Shown: positions 25,543 to 35,354 of the stretch, one piece after another | How the letters are laid out: every line of letters begins with the position of its first letter | How positions within the stretch are numbered: the first letter of the stretch is position 1 | DNA from: FACHB-1406 sp034189065 | Lineage (GTDB): Bacteria; Cyanobacteriota; Cyanobacteriia; Cyanobacteriales; Spirulinaceae | DNA length: 64,000 nt | NCBI GenBank assembly: GCA_034189065.1 | Contig: JAXHVQ010000002.1 | Location: 1 to 64,000, forward strand | Direction of reading: 5' to 3' | Position numbers and translations under genes: made by a program | Notes under the pieces: model-generated | Told to the model about the DNA's origin: nothing | Seen by the model: the letters and a program-made list of their open reading frames with translations, nothing else | Database searches by the model: none

Positions 25543-27618
25543 TTATTCGCTTAAATCCTCCTCCTCTCCTCGCAATTGTTGCAAAAACTCTTCTGGCGAT
25601 CGCGCCGGTTCCGCACAAGATAGTCCTCGACAAACTAAGCCAACCGCTTCTTCGGGAAGCTGAGTTTCGAGTTTGTAAACCGTTGTGGCAAAATATTGGG
25701 GAACGAGCGTTTGTAGTAATTCCCTTGTGGTTTTCGCTACAGTGCCGTTACGATACCAATCTAGGGCGGTAAAGAGACTGGGACAAGCTTGGGCCGAACG
25801 CTGCATCACCCCTGAAAAAGCTTGCAGTCCCTGTTCGGCGCGGGCGAGATAGTCTTGATTTTCGGTGAGAAGGGCGAGGCGTACGAGGTTGGCGATGGCC
25901 ACCCCATTGGCTGAAGGCGTGGCATTATCGATATAACCGCGTTCGCGCACAATTAAATCGCGACTGGCATCTTCTGCGGTGTTGTAGTATCCGCTGAGTT
26001 CGCTACTCCACAAATAGCGATCGAATTCGCCTTGAATTTTTACAGCCTGTTCCAACCAGGGCATTTCCAACCCGCCGACGACTAAACTGGCTTGTTGTAA
26101 GTCGAGGAGGGCCGCGATCGCGAACGCATAATCTTCGGCTTGGGCAAAGACTGTCACCTCTCCTTCATAATTCAAACGATGAAAGCGCCCGTTGACCCAC
26201 TGATTCTCTAAGATGAATTTTGCAGCTTTGGCGGCTAACTCAAACCAAGCCGGCCGAGCCAATACTGCTGCCGCCCGAGCGAGCCCCGAAATCGCCAGCC
26301 CATTCCAAGCTGCAATCATTTTCGTGTCGGTGACGGGGGGAATTCTACCGCTATATTTCCCGGCTTTTGCTTCGCGATTATCGCGGGCGGGGGCAAAGGT
26401 GGAAATGCCGTCTCGACTGTCTCCATAACGCACTTTAAACAGCTTTCCCAGGGCGTTTTCCTGCTTTTTGGACAATTTTGACCTTTGTTGGCGTTGCAGG
26501 ACGTTCTTGCCTTCAAAATTGCCCTCTGGGATTAAGGTGAAAGCCGTCTGAAGCCCTTTCAGTTCTAGGTCAGTCATGAGGGACTCGGCATCCTGATATC
26601 GCCAAACGTAAAACGTGCCTTCTTCGGGTTCGGCGGCATTGGGATCGACAAAGCTATCGGCATCTTGGGCGGCGTAAAAGTAGCCTTGGGGGGCAGTCAT
26701 TTCCCGCACTAGCCAGTCTACCGTTCCCGCGATCGCGCGTTCGTAGAAAGGTTCTTGAACGCCGTCGCTCCACAAATTCGCCAAATAGTTCAGAATTTGA
26801 CCGTTATCGTAGAGCATTTTCTCGAAGTGCGGTACGGTCCATGTCGAATCGACGGTGTAGCGGTGGAATCCGCCAGCCACGTGGTCGAAAATTCCTCCCA
26901 GCGCCAGGTCGTCCCCCCGTTGAACAGCAACTTGTCGGGTATCGCCGTAGGGGGAACGAATGCTGAGACGACTGCCTTCGAGGACCAGGAGGCTGTAGGG
27001 AATCATGGGGAAGCAGGGACGACCGTATTCCTTGGAACCGACGATTTGGGTGCTGGTTTCTACGCCTTGACGCAGGAGTTTGTCGGTGAGAGCCTCGATT
27101 TGAGGGGAGAGGAGTGCCGAACGTTCGAGGTTAGCGAGAATTTCGGTTTTGAAGTTTTGCAGTTTTTCGGTTTCCACTTCATAAAAACGCAACACGGCTT
27201 GCAACACCTGCAAAAACCCGGGACGGCTGTAGCGCGGTTCGATGGGGAAATAGGTGCCGCCGTAGAAGGGAACGAGGTCTTCGGGAGTGAGGAAAATATT
27301 GAGCGGCCATCCTCCTTGACCGGTCATCATCTGTAGGGCTTGCATATAGATGCTGTCGAGGTCGGGGCGTTCTTCGCGATCGACTTTGACGGGAATAAAA
27401 TTGGCGTTGAGGTAGTCGGCGATCGCGCGATCGCTAAAGGCTTCGACTTCCATCACCGTACACCAGTGACAGCTCGAATATCCCACCGACAGGAAAATCG
27501 GTTTGTTTTCAGTTGTCGCCCGCGCAAGGGCTTCTTCACACCAAGGCCACCAATCGACGGGGTTGAGGGCGTGCTTTCGTAGATACAGACTTTGGGTGTG
27601 GGCGAGGCGATTAGACAT
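25543..27618 (-). CDS. YyaL/SSP411-type thioredoxin-domain protein
   Basis: A 691-residue protein of the DUF255 family (YyaL, human SPATA20). N-terminal thioredoxin-like domain with CHWC in GYSSCHWCTVMEVEAF (residues about 45-62), then MTGQGGWPLNIFLTP, followed by an (alpha/alpha)6-barrel glycosidase-like part (MIAAWNGLAISGLARAA). Biochemical role is unsettled; redox function is assumed from the CxxC motif. Full length for the family. Alone on its strand. Confidence 0.92.
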   Translation of the reverse strand: MSNRLAHTQSLYLRKHALNPVDWWPWCEEALARATTENKPIFLSVGYSSCHWCTVMEVEAFSDRAIADYLNANFIPVKVDREERPDLDSIYMQALQMMTGQGGWPLNIFLTPEDLVPFYGGTYFPIEPRYSRPGFLQVLQAVLRFYEVETEKLQNFKTEILANLERSALLSPQIEALTDKLLRQGVETSTQIVGSKEYGRPCFPMIPYSLLVLEGSRLSIRSPYGDTRQVAVQRGDDLALGGIFDHVAGGFHRYTVDSTWTVPHFEKMLYDNGQILNYLANLWSDGVQEPFYERAIAGTVDWLVREMTAPQGYFYAAQDADSFVDPNAAEPEEGTFYVWRYQDAESLMTDLELKGLQTAFTLIPEGNFEGKNVLQRQQRSKLSKKQENALGKLFKVRYGDSRDGISTFAPARDNREAKAGKYSGRIPPVTDTKMIAAWNGLAISGLARAAAVLARPAWFELAAKAAKFILENQWVNGRFHRLNYEGEVTVFAQAEDYAFAIAALLDLQQASLVVGGLEMPWLEQAVKIQGEFDRYLWSSELSGYYNTAEDASRDLIVRERGYIDNATPSANGVAIANLVRLALLTENQDYLARAEQGLQAFSGVMQRSAQACPSLFTALDWYRNGTVAKTTRELLQTLVPQYFATTVYKLETQLPEEAVGLVCRGLSCAEPARSPEEFLQQLRGEEEDLSE

Positions 27619-27797
27619 AGCCAGGTAGACTCAACTATATTTAGCTAGTCTACCGTGGGGCTGGGAATTTGGTTACAGAAAAGTTCGATTCGCGCGCGCT
27701 ACAGTATCCTCCGGAGCCTACACGCCAACCAAACTGCGACTTCCAGGCGATTTTTTTGGGAATATTGATATTTTTTGGGCGAGGGATCGGGTAAATT

Positions 27798-27831
27798 ACT
27801 TAATTTTCGGGTTAACTTAATTTTCGGGTTA
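27798..27831. repeat. Two perfect 17-bp tandem units
   Basis: ACTTAATTTTCGGGTTA occurs twice head to tail. It lies in the divergent region between the YyaL-type gene (-) and the GST gene (+), where an operator could sit. No other support. Confidence 0.6.
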
Positions 27832-27885
27832 AATGATAAGACGCGACAGGTTGCGATCGCGCTCCCCCTTACCTGCTTGTATAAA

Positions 27886-28063
27886 TAGGGTTTGCTGAAT
27901 AAGTGTTGTGATGAGCACCGGGGAGCAGGGGGAGCAGGGGGAGCAGAGGGAGCAGAGGGAGCAGGGGGAGCAGGGGAAGCAGAGGGAGCAGGGGGAGCAG
28001 GGGGAGATAGTACATTTCCAGAGATCGCAGTGCGCCGAACTTTGATAAATTTTTGCCGCCGCA
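27886..28063 (+). mobile_element. MITE family A, truncated copy with expanded 9-mer tract
   Basis: Starts TAGGGTTTGCTG and GTGTTGTGATGAG as in the full copies, then about ten GGGGGAGCA-type 9-base units, then the shared TTTCCAGAGATCGCAGTG part. The right half with its inverted repeat is missing. A glycine-rich frame across the tract is an artefact. Together with the 17-mers this accounts for most of the 590-base gap 27619-28208. Confidence 0.75.
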
Positions 28064-28208
28064 GTAAGGTCAGCACTGCTGCTACCATTAACGGTAAGCT
28101 CGACATTCTTTCTCTCATCCCCAAGAAGCGTGCTTTAGTTCAGTTGATTGTACGCACGGGGTTTGATTGAATTTTCAAGCTGCGATGCAATCACAAAGGA
28201 CGAACCCT

Positions 28209-29189
28209 ATGGCAACAGGAATGTTAATTGACGGAAAATGGAGCAAGGAAGGCTACCAAGGCGATTCTAAAGGTCGGTTTATGCGCAATCCGACGACATT
28301 TCGCCATTGGGTTAAAGCTGATGGTTCGAGCGAATTTAAACCGGAAGCCGGACGCTACCATCTTTATGTTTCCTATGCTTGTCCTTGGGCCCATCGCACT
28401 TTAATTATGCGCAAACTTAAGGGTCTAGAAGAGGCAATTTCGCTTTCCATTGTCGATCCGATTATGGCGGAGGAAGGTTGGGAGTTTTCGGACAATGAGG
28501 GCTGCATTGGGGATGCGATTTTTGGGGCAGACTATTTGCGGGACATTTATGTCAAGGCGGATTCTCAATATACCGGACGAGTAACGGTTCCTATCCTGTG
28601 GGATAAACAAACGGGGACAATTGTTAATAATGAGTCGCGGGAAATTATACGGATGTTCGATAGCGAGTTCGATGCGATCGCGACTCAATCGGCGAATTTT
28701 TGTCCCGATGAATTGATGGAGGACATCGAGAAGACAATCGATGCAATTTATCAACCCATTAATAATGGAGTTTATCGCTCCGGCTTTGCGATGTCCCAAG
28801 AAGCTTATGATGAGGCGGTTACTGAATTATTTGCGAATTTAGATCGTTGGGAAAAAGTATTAAGCAAACAACAGTATTTGTGCGGAGGCAAGATTACTGA
28901 AGCCGATTGGTGTATGTTTACGACTTTATTGCGCTTTGACCCAGTTTATTACGTTCATTTTAAGTGCAATCTGCGTCATATTTGGGATTATCCAAATCTG
29001 TGGAATTATTTGAAAGATTTATATCAGCAACCGGGCGTGCGGGAAACTTGCAATTTCGACCATATTAAACGACATTACTACGAAAGTCACCCGCATATCA
29101 ATCCAAGCGGGATTGTTCCTAAAGGACCGATAATCGATTTAGATTCTTCTCATAATCGAGGGGAACAGAAGCAAAATGGGTCGCTCTAA
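28209..29189 (+). CDS. Glutathionyl-hydroquinone reductase-like GST
   Basis: A 326-residue omega/Xi-class glutathione transferase (YqjG/ECM4/GS-HQR family). Active-site motif YACPWAH with its Cys, upstream GRFMRNPTTFRHWV, and downstream VPILWDKQTGTIVNNESREIIRM for glutathione. It reduces glutathionyl-hydroquinones or similar conjugates. ATG 28209 is chosen: AAGGA at 28196-28200 precedes it, and the 14 codons before are not family-like. Confidence 0.92.
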   Translation: MATGMLIDGKWSKEGYQGDSKGRFMRNPTTFRHWVKADGSSEFKPEAGRYHLYVSYACPWAHRTLIMRKLKGLEEAISLSIVDPIMAEEGWEFSDNEGCIGDAIFGADYLRDIYVKADSQYTGRVTVPILWDKQTGTIVNNESREIIRMFDSEFDAIATQSANFCPDELMEDIEKTIDAIYQPINNGVYRSGFAMSQEAYDEAVTELFANLDRWEKVLSKQQYLCGGKITEADWCMFTTLLRFDPVYYVHFKCNLRHIWDYPNLWNYLKDLYQQPGVRETCNFDHIKRHYYESHPHINPSGIVPKGPIIDLDSSHNRGEQKQNGSL

Positions 29190-29281
29190 TTTCTGTATTT
29201 TAGATTACAACTCAAAGAAAAATGCTGTAGCCTAAATTGGGTCGGCGCGATCGCGATTAAAGCCGATCGCGCGATCGCGTC

Positions 29282-30400
29282 TTAAGCATTTAACATCTTT
29301 TGAAATCGCTTATTTTTTCGCAAACATTTTAAATCGGGATCGGTTTTCGCCATCGGTCGATACTTATCGGGGTTGAGTTGAATGGCCCGGGCGATGCAAT
29401 CGACTCCCACAGTAATTTTACCCATCATGCCATAGCAGTAGCCTTTATTATAAATCCCGTTGGCGTGGTCGGGTTTAATCTCGACCGCACGCTCGAAATT
29501 GACAATCGCCTCGCGATACCGACCCATTTTCACCAAAGCATAGCCCCGATTGTCCCATGCTTCGTAGTTATCGCGATCGCATTCGAGGGATCGATCGTAG
29601 GACGCAATCGCCTCTTTGAGTCGTCCCATTCTCCTAAGAATTAATCCCCGGTTGTTCCAAGCGTGGGTATCCTGGGGATCGATTTTGAGGACTTGTTCGT
29701 AGGATTTCAGCGCTTCGGGGTAGCGTTCGAGATCGGCGTAAACATTCCCCTTGTTCAGCATTGGAGCAGTATACTCCGGCTTAAGTTCTAGAGCTTTATC
29801 GTAGGATTCGATCGCCTCCTCGTTCCGTTCCATTTTCCACAGCACGCATCCCCGATTGAACCAAACCGACGGGTCGTGGGGATAGACGCTGAGCGTGCGA
29901 TTATAAGTAGACAGCGCCCGCTTAAATTTTCCCATATTGGTCAAAGCATTAGCGCGGTTATTAATTGCTTTATAGTGGTTGGGATTAAAACGCAGGGCTG
30001 TATCAAAACAAGAAATTGCCTCCCTGTTTTTACCGAGAAAAACCAAACAATTGCCCTTATCCGCCCAAGCTTCACAGTTTTCGGGCTCGAGATCGATGGC
30101 CCGCTCAAAGCAAGCGATCGCATTTTGGTGGCGACCCCATTCCGATAACACTAGCCCTCGATTGAGCCAAATCTGGATATCGTCGGGGCGATACTCTAAG
30201 GCGCGATCGAAACTAGCAATACAAGGATCGTAGCGCTTGAGATGTGCCAATGCTAATCCTCGGCAAGTCCACGCATCGGCAGCATGAGGATACAGTTCGA
30301 TCGCCCGGTCAAAATAGGAAAGAGCCGTTTCAAACTCTTTTGCTTCTAAGTGACTGACTCCTTGGCGAAAGAGGATTTCAGCGTCTAAGGCGTTGCTCAT
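29282..30400 (-). CDS. Tetratricopeptide-repeat protein
   Basis: A 372-residue protein made almost wholly of about ten 34-residue TPR units (for example AWTCRGLALAHLKRYDPCIASFDRALEYRPD, AWDNRGYALVKMGRYREAIVNFERAVEIKPD). TPRs bind partner proteins; none is identifiable. No signal peptide. The ATG at 30400 is preferred to a TTG at 30427. HIP1 octamers are dense just after its stop. Confidence 0.9.
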   Translation of the reverse strand: MSNALDAEILFRQGVSHLEAKEFETALSYFDRAIELYPHAADAWTCRGLALAHLKRYDPCIASFDRALEYRPDDIQIWLNRGLVLSEWGRHQNAIACFERAIDLEPENCEAWADKGNCLVFLGKNREAISCFDTALRFNPNHYKAINNRANALTNMGKFKRALSTYNRTLSVYPHDPSVWFNRGCVLWKMERNEEAIESYDKALELKPEYTAPMLNKGNVYADLERYPEALKSYEQVLKIDPQDTHAWNNRGLILRRMGRLKEAIASYDRSLECDRDNYEAWDNRGYALVKMGRYREAIVNFERAVEIKPDHANGIYNKGYCYGMMGKITVGVDCIARAIQLNPDKYRPMAKTDPDLKCLRKNKRFQKMLNA

Positions 30401-30675
30401 GAGGGCAAGCAGAAATTCTACCCTCAAATTTTATCGCTTGCTGGGCGCGATCGCGCCATCGGGAATGTCCGGTTTTCTCGAATTTAACCCAAAATCCCTT
30501 CTCGAAACTGTACTCTCTCTGGATGAACCAGCATAAATACGTAACTTATCGAGTTTGAGCTTACCCAAAAAGCCCACTCCGATCGTAGAATGTTGAGTAA
30601 TATTAAGAAAGAATTTCTGCGTTCGTGCTGCGATCGCGGCACCTGCGTCATTTATTGTACTGAAGGAGGATACCA

Positions 30676-30969
30676 ATGGCTACCGAAACCATTACCAAAC
30701 CGTCAGGTTCGACCTCAACAATTCGCAAACCCGCACCGCGCTATCGAGTGCTGCTGCACAACGACGATTTTAACTCGATGGAGTACGTCGTTCAAACGTT
30801 GATGAAAACCGTTGCAGGTTTGACACAGCCCCAAGCCGTCAATATTATGATGGAAGCCCACACCAACAGCATTGCTTTGGTGATTACCTGCGCCCTCGAA
30901 CACGCTGAGTTTTACTGCGAAACGCTCAAAAATCATGGGCTAACCAGTACCATCGAACCCGACGAGTAA
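30676..30969 (+). CDS. clpS: ATP-dependent Clp protease adaptor ClpS
   Basis: A 97-residue ClpS. The N-degron pocket region is present (YRVLLHNDDFNSMEYVVQTL and EAHTNSIALVITCALEHAEFY). It delivers N-end-rule substrates to ClpAP/ClpC. GAAGGAGG precedes the ATG. The CPBP protease gene follows after seven bases. clpR and clpP lie about 19 kb away. Confidence 0.95.
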   Translation: MATETITKPSGSTSTIRKPAPRYRVLLHNDDFNSMEYVVQTLMKTVAGLTQPQAVNIMMEAHTNSIALVITCALEHAEFYCETLKNHGLTSTIEPDE

Positions 30970-30976
30970 GTAGCCT

Positions 30977-31801
30977 TTGAAAATTAATCTTCATCGGATC
31001 GCCACTTACCCAGCCCCCTTCCGGCTGGGAATTTTCATTTTAGGATTGTTATTGCTATGGCTGCCGTTGGCGGTTCCTTTATTTTGGCTATTACGCGACA
31101 ATCCCAATTTAAGCACCATTGTGACGATGGGCGCGTTAGCCATTGAATTCCTCATTTTTATCCCGGTATGGGGGAAATGGGTATATCGGGAATCTCAACT
31201 GTTTGCGCGGTACGGGTTAAGCTGGGAGCGAGGGAATGCGATCGCGCTGTTGAATGGATTGGCGATTGGGCTAATCTTCGTGTTGGGATTGTTTGTTATT
31301 ATGGGAAGCTTGGGGTGGCTCGAGTTTCAACCCAATTCTCGTTTGTGGCGCGTTGTGGCGGAAGGGTTGTTGAGTGCAAGCGCGATCGCATTAGGAGAAG
31401 AAATTTTTTTTCGCGGTTGGCTCCTCGATGAGTTAGAACGAGATTACTCCCCAAAAATCGCCCTTTGGGTCAATGCCAGCCTGTTTGCAATTTTACACTT
31501 TCTCAAACCCATTGCCGAAGCGATTCGCACCTTTCCCCAATTTCCCGGTTTAATTATCTTAGGACTTGCTCTGGTTTGGGCGAAGCGATCGCACCGCAAC
31601 CGTTTAGGAATATCTATTGGTCTGCACGGGGGCTTAGTTTGGGGATATTATATCCTTAACGTCGGTCAGCTCGTCAAATACAATAACGTTGTTTCTCCGT
31701 GGATAACCGGAGTGGATGGCAATCCTGTCGGGGGTGCAATGGGAATTTTGGGATTAAGTTTGCTGGCTGTTTGGATGGGAAGGCGCGATCGTTCGGGGTA
31801 G
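30977..31801 (+). CDS. CPBP-family intramembrane metalloprotease
   Basis: A 274-residue membrane protein with seven or eight hydrophobic segments. CPBP motifs: EEIFFRGWLLDEL (Glu-Glu...Arg), FAILHFLKP (His) and GLHGGLVW. Family members are Rce1-like proteases or bacteriocin-immunity proteins. TTG start at 30977, seven bases after the clpS stop, suggests co-transcription with clpS. Confidence 0.85.
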   Translation: MKINLHRIATYPAPFRLGIFILGLLLLWLPLAVPLFWLLRDNPNLSTIVTMGALAIEFLIFIPVWGKWVYRESQLFARYGLSWERGNAIALLNGLAIGLIFVLGLFVIMGSLGWLEFQPNSRLWRVVAEGLLSASAIALGEEIFFRGWLLDELERDYSPKIALWVNASLFAILHFLKPIAEAIRTFPQFPGLIILGLALVWAKRSHRNRLGISIGLHGGLVWGYYILNVGQLVKYNNVVSPWITGVDGNPVGGAMGILGLSLLAVWMGRRDRSG

Positions 31802-31843
31802 TAATCTGGTGGTTCAATTAAGCAAAATCAAGTTATTGCTATA

Positions 31844-31860
31844 TATAGTCTGTAGATATA
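31844..31860. promoter_or_regulatory. Candidate C-box of the restriction system
   Basis: TATAGTC, TGTA, GATATA resembles the controller-protein operator pattern TATAGTC-CGTG-GACTATA with one base missing on the right. It lies 67 bases upstream of the controller start. Only one clear half-pair is visible. Confidence 0.4.
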
Positions 31861-31926
31861 AGAATAGCATTCCCGTAAGCTCCTGAAAGAATAGGCGTTT
31901 AACTCGACAAGACCCACCCATACTGA

Positions 31927-32160
31927 ATGGTCAAGCAATTTTCGGGACTGAATCAAGTTGTAGCATTAAATTTAAGAAGGATGAGAAAAGAGCTTGGAAT
32001 CTCCCAAGAAGATTTAGCCGAGAAATGCGGTTTACACAGAACCTATATTGGCGCAATTGAAAGAAGCGAGCGTAATATTACATTGCAGACATTGGAAAAG
32101 CTTGCGAAAAGTCTAGATATTGCGCCCCATGACTTGTTACAAAATTGCTCTGATGTTTAA
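31927..32160 (+). CDS. Restriction controller protein (XRE family)
   Basis: A 77-residue helix-turn-helix protein. ISQEDLAEKCGLHRTYIGAIERSERNITLQTLEKLAKSLDI is the classic C-protein HTH (GLHRTYIG..ER..RN). In type II systems such proteins activate the endonuclease late, after methylation. Its end overlaps the endonuclease start by eight bases. Confidence 0.9.
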   Translation: MVKQFSGLNQVVALNLRRMRKELGISQEDLAEKCGLHRTYIGAIERSERNITLQTLEKLAKSLDIAPHDLLQNCSDV

Positions 32161-33046
32161 CGAGTTTAGAGACATACAATACTCTATATACAATCAAGCA
32201 AGAAACTATTTTATTGAAAATTATTTACAGCTTATTAAACTTGAATATTTTTTATCTCTCAAAATCCATACAATCATCAGCGATCGTCTTCCAGAAATAA
32301 CCGATGACTTCAATGAAGCAAGTAACCTCTACCCTTTTTGGCAAAATTATCCACCCGATGCAAGAGGAAGATTGCCTATAGGAGACCAATATCCTTGGAT
32401 AGAAGTCGGAGAACACGTCATTGGAGATAAGTTACCCAGACTTTTAGAGCGGCATTTTTTCGTTCGCGACGTGGGTTTACCTACTGGTTCTGATGTCAGA
32501 TTGATTCTTACACATTCAGAAATCAAGAGGATTACTGAGGGGTTTGTAGAAGCCTGCTGGTTGTTTTTGGATATTAAGTCAGTCGGTCCTAGAGACGACC
32601 AAGACCATGCGGTCATGTCACCCAATCAGATTTCTGGCAATGGTAGGTGGGATTCTTCTGAAGGTGGTGTTGTGAATGAAGTAATAGTAGCTAGAGGTCG
32701 AAAAGCAAGTCACTTATTTCATTGTAGTATTCCTCCAATTTATGTTCTCAGCGATCGTACAGTTACTCCTGTTATCGTCATAGTTGTGAAACCTGTTTAT
32801 AAAATGCTATCTCTTGAAAAAGACTCAAAAGATGGCGGTCAACCCCTTAAAAAAATAAGCCTAGCGACTATTCCAAATGGGTTACTTTTGCACGAGCAAC
32901 CCAACTATCTCGCTCAAAATCCTACATTATTTTTTCCAGGAAAAGACCAAAAAACTAAAAATCCACTAAAGATGCGTTGTCGGGTCAGCTTTGCAGTATT
33001 AAAAAGTATAGCAGACTGGAGATTTCAAGAAATGCTTTTAGGTTAA
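32153..33046 (+). CDS. BglI-like type II restriction endonuclease
   Basis: A 297-residue protein clearly similar to R.BglI (299 residues) along most of its length: YPFWQNYPPDARGRLPIGDQ, WIEVGE, GLPTGSDVRL, LFLDIKSVGPRD, LSD/IPPIYVLSD, and ATIPNGL. The BglI active site (Asp116, Asp142, Lys144) corresponds to the Asp in GLPTGSD and to D-x-K in LFLDIKSVG, all kept. BglI cuts GCCNNNNNGGC; the same or a related site is expected here. ATG 32153 overlaps the controller gene. Ends tail to tail with the methyltransferase, the two stop codons forming TTAATTAA. Confidence 0.93.
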   Translation: MFNEFRDIQYSIYNQARNYFIENYLQLIKLEYFLSLKIHTIISDRLPEITDDFNEASNLYPFWQNYPPDARGRLPIGDQYPWIEVGEHVIGDKLPRLLERHFFVRDVGLPTGSDVRLILTHSEIKRITEGFVEACWLFLDIKSVGPRDDQDHAVMSPNQISGNGRWDSSEGGVVNEVIVARGRKASHLFHCSIPPIYVLSDRTVTPVIVIVVKPVYKMLSLEKDSKDGGQPLKKISLATIPNGLLLHEQPNYLAQNPTLFFPGKDQKTKNPLKMRCRVSFAVLKSIADWRFQEMLLG

Positions 33047-34027
33047 TTAAGCCAAATCTAACTCCATTTGAATAGACGTTAGTTTTCTTAACCGATTTTT
33101 GGAGAGGTCTACATAACAAGCATCTTTCTCAATGCCTATATATTTCCGATTTGTTTTGATCGCAGCAATAGCAGTGGTTCCGCTGCCTATAAATGGATCT
33201 AATATTAAATCGTCTTCGACACTAAATAAGCGAATTATTCGTGTGGCAAGTTCTTCTGGGAATTTAGCTTCATGATCGTCATTTGCCCTAACACTATTAA
33301 TATACCAAACGCCTCTCAATCCCCATTCTTTCCACTCTTGTTCTGAAAGCTTACTCTTGTCAATCAGAAATTCTCCTGGCTTCCAGAAAATGTATAAATC
33401 TTCATATTCGCTAACTGCTTTCATTGTGTTACTTATCCACTGACTATTAATCCACGAAGGATCTTTAACCCAAACACGCTTATCATATAAATAAATCCCT
33501 GCATCGTAAGCATAGTTTTCGATATAATGACCGACTAGCTTAACTCTAGTTTGACTCTGATATTTTCCACCACGAATATTATTTCCGTTCAATCTTCTAT
33601 CGATTGTTTGTTCGCTACAACCCAATAACTCGGCAAGTTGATATCGGTTATAATTTGGATGTTTTTTGCGAGCTTTCAAAATCATTTCTTTTGTTACTTT
33701 GCATCTTTGTTTAGAAATATTAAGTGCTTGTATTTTAGGTATTTTATCGTCTTTAAAGCACAAAATATCTGCAATATTAACAACCATAAACCCACCCGGC
33801 TTTAAAACTAGAGCATGATTTCTAATAACTTGTTTAAGCATTGTTTGCCAGGACTCAAAAGTCTCTCCTTTTTCGTACTGTTTTCCTACAAAATATGGAG
33901 GCGACCATACACTTAGAGCCACACTATTCGGCTCAATTTCAAGTATTTTGTCCTCTGATTTACCGTGATAAATCGTGTTAGCGTCAAGATACTGCATCAA
34001 AGTAAGGACATGACATGAAAACTCCAT
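33047..34027 (-). CDS. DNA methyltransferase, SPPY-type, partner of the BglI-like enzyme
   Basis: A 326-residue methylase with motif IV SPPY near residue 39 (VWSPPYFVGKQYEKGE) ahead of motif I DPFIGSGTT near the C-terminus: beta order, and SPPY is typical of N4-cytosine methylases. A middle segment (KEMILKARKKHPNYNRYQLAELLGCSEQTIDRR) looks like an inserted helix-turn-helix, probably for target recognition. Convergent with and adjoining the BglI-like endonuclease, so it should protect that enzyme's site. Start 34027; an internal ATG at 33997 is possible. Confidence 0.93.
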   Translation of the reverse strand: MEFSCHVLTLMQYLDANTIYHGKSEDKILEIEPNSVALSVWSPPYFVGKQYEKGETFESWQTMLKQVIRNHALVLKPGGFMVVNIADILCFKDDKIPKIQALNISKQRCKVTKEMILKARKKHPNYNRYQLAELLGCSEQTIDRRLNGNNIRGGKYQSQTRVKLVGHYIENYAYDAGIYLYDKRVWVKDPSWINSQWISNTMKAVSEYEDLYIFWKPGEFLIDKSKLSEQEWKEWGLRGVWYINSVRANDDHEAKFPEELATRIIRLFSVEDDLILDPFIGSGTTAIAAIKTNRKYIGIEKDACYVDLSKNRLRKLTSIQMELDLA

Positions 34028-34311
34028 TTTGAATGCTATATAAAGTCAGCATTTTTGTCAAGGATGAATTGGTATTCGTCGTTGCAGGACAGTTCTCGCC
34101 CCAAAGTATCGCCTTTTCCAACCCTTGCTTCGTCGGAAATCTCCTCCAACTCACTCAAGAAACCTCGACACGACGCGATCGCCTCGCAGAAAGCGCGTTA
34201 ACTGGAGGCGATCGCTGTCTTTGGCACCAACTTAATTCTCAGTTTTGGTGCAGACTAACGTTTAGAATTCAAACCCCAAAATCCAAAATGTTAAAGAGTC
34301 AAAATCGAACC
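34028..34311. other. Intergenic region
   Basis: 284 bases between the methylase start and the PEP-CTERM gene end. A + strand open frame of about 100 codons exists but has no family look and partly reads HIP1 sites; I consider it non-coding. The methylase promoter must lie here. Confidence 0.5.
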
Positions 34312-35073
34312 CTACTTAACAGCAGACCGCTTGCGTCGAGTTGCTAAGAAACCTGCCGTCCCCAATAATCCTAAGAAGGTAGTGGGTTCGGGAACAGATT
34401 GATTAGGCTCGCCATCGGTTGGAGGTAAGCTAGGTTCGTTAGTTGTCTGTGGGGTTGTTGTCACTGAAAAGCTGCCACTCGCCGAGACGGGTTCTGCTCC
34501 CACGAGGAACGAAAGCGGCGCTTCTGCGAGTAAACCAAAGTCAAAGTTTCCGGCTGTGGTACACGAACCTGTCAAACAGGAATCAATGAAATTGTTTTGA
34601 GGATCGAAGTTGGCGAAGGTTGCGATAATTTCCTGTTGGGTACTATCGTAGCTTAAGCTGAAACCAAGACTTTCTGTTCCGTTGCTCAAAGTCCCACTGC
34701 CGGAGACTGCAACGTTGAATAAACTGTCGAGTAAGGTAATCGTCCCTGTGTCTAAATTGAGGCCGAGAGCGCTGTAAAAAAGGTCGATGCCTAAACTGAT
34801 ATCTCCATCCAAATATTGCTGCGGGTCGTCATCAATGGTGAAGGCAGAATTGAGGCTTTCGTTGAAGGAGAAATCTCCACCGGGTATTACGGAAGAGCCA
34901 AGGAGACCGTTTGCGTAGCTTGCAAAGTCTTCATTAACGGAAACATTACCAGACACTTGAGCTGAGGTATCAAAGGTTATCGTTCCTGCTTGGACTGGCG
35001 CTGCGCCTACTGCGACTGTACCTAAAGTGAGGACTGCGGCTCCGAGTGTGGCGATGGATGTTTGGCTTCTCAA
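34312..35073 (-). CDS. PEP-CTERM sorting-domain protein
   Basis: A 253-residue exported protein. Signal peptide (ATLGAAVLTLGTVAVGAAPVQAG), a Ser/Thr/Asp-rich beta-type body, and a C-terminal PEP-CTERM signal VPEPTTFLGLLGTAGFLATRRKR. Exosortase-type enzymes are expected to process it; function of the body unknown. A second PEP-CTERM gene lies upstream on the same strand, with a 14-base HIP1 hairpin between. Confidence 0.9.
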   Translation of the reverse strand: MRSQTSIATLGAAVLTLGTVAVGAAPVQAGTITFDTSAQVSGNVSVNEDFASYANGLLGSSVIPGGDFSFNESLNSAFTIDDDPQQYLDGDISLGIDLFYSALGLNLDTGTITLLDSLFNVAVSGSGTLSNGTESLGFSLSYDSTQQEIIATFANFDPQNNFIDSCLTGSCTTAGNFDFGLLAEAPLSFLVGAEPVSASGSFSVTTTPQTTNEPSLPPTDGEPNQSVPEPTTFLGLLGTAGFLATRRKRSAVK

Positions 35074-35354
35074 GATTCTCTCCGATGTTCTAATAGTTTG
35101 GGTTTTTAGATTGAGTCACTTAAATGGCTTTCACCCTGAATACTCAGAATTACTACGTAGCTTATAGGCTGTCATTTTGCGATCGCGCGAAACACTATGG
35201 TTTCCTCTGAGTTCTCTACCACTATAGGCGTAGTTCAGAGGAAATAGGTGAAGTTACAGTGAAGTTTTCTGTAAAGTTATCAATAAGCTTTAGGAAGTGG
35301 CGTGCAGCGCAGCTTCCAGTAGGAGGAATCTTGAATCATTTAAAATTTAACAGC

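Noticed and set aside
27892..28170. Glycine-rich protein GAGGAGGAEGAEG
   Set aside because: It is the 9-base minisatellite of the truncated MITE read as protein.
34033..34347. 104-codon gene beside the methylase
   Set aside because: No domain look, contains HIP1-derived residues and runs into the PEP-CTERM gene.
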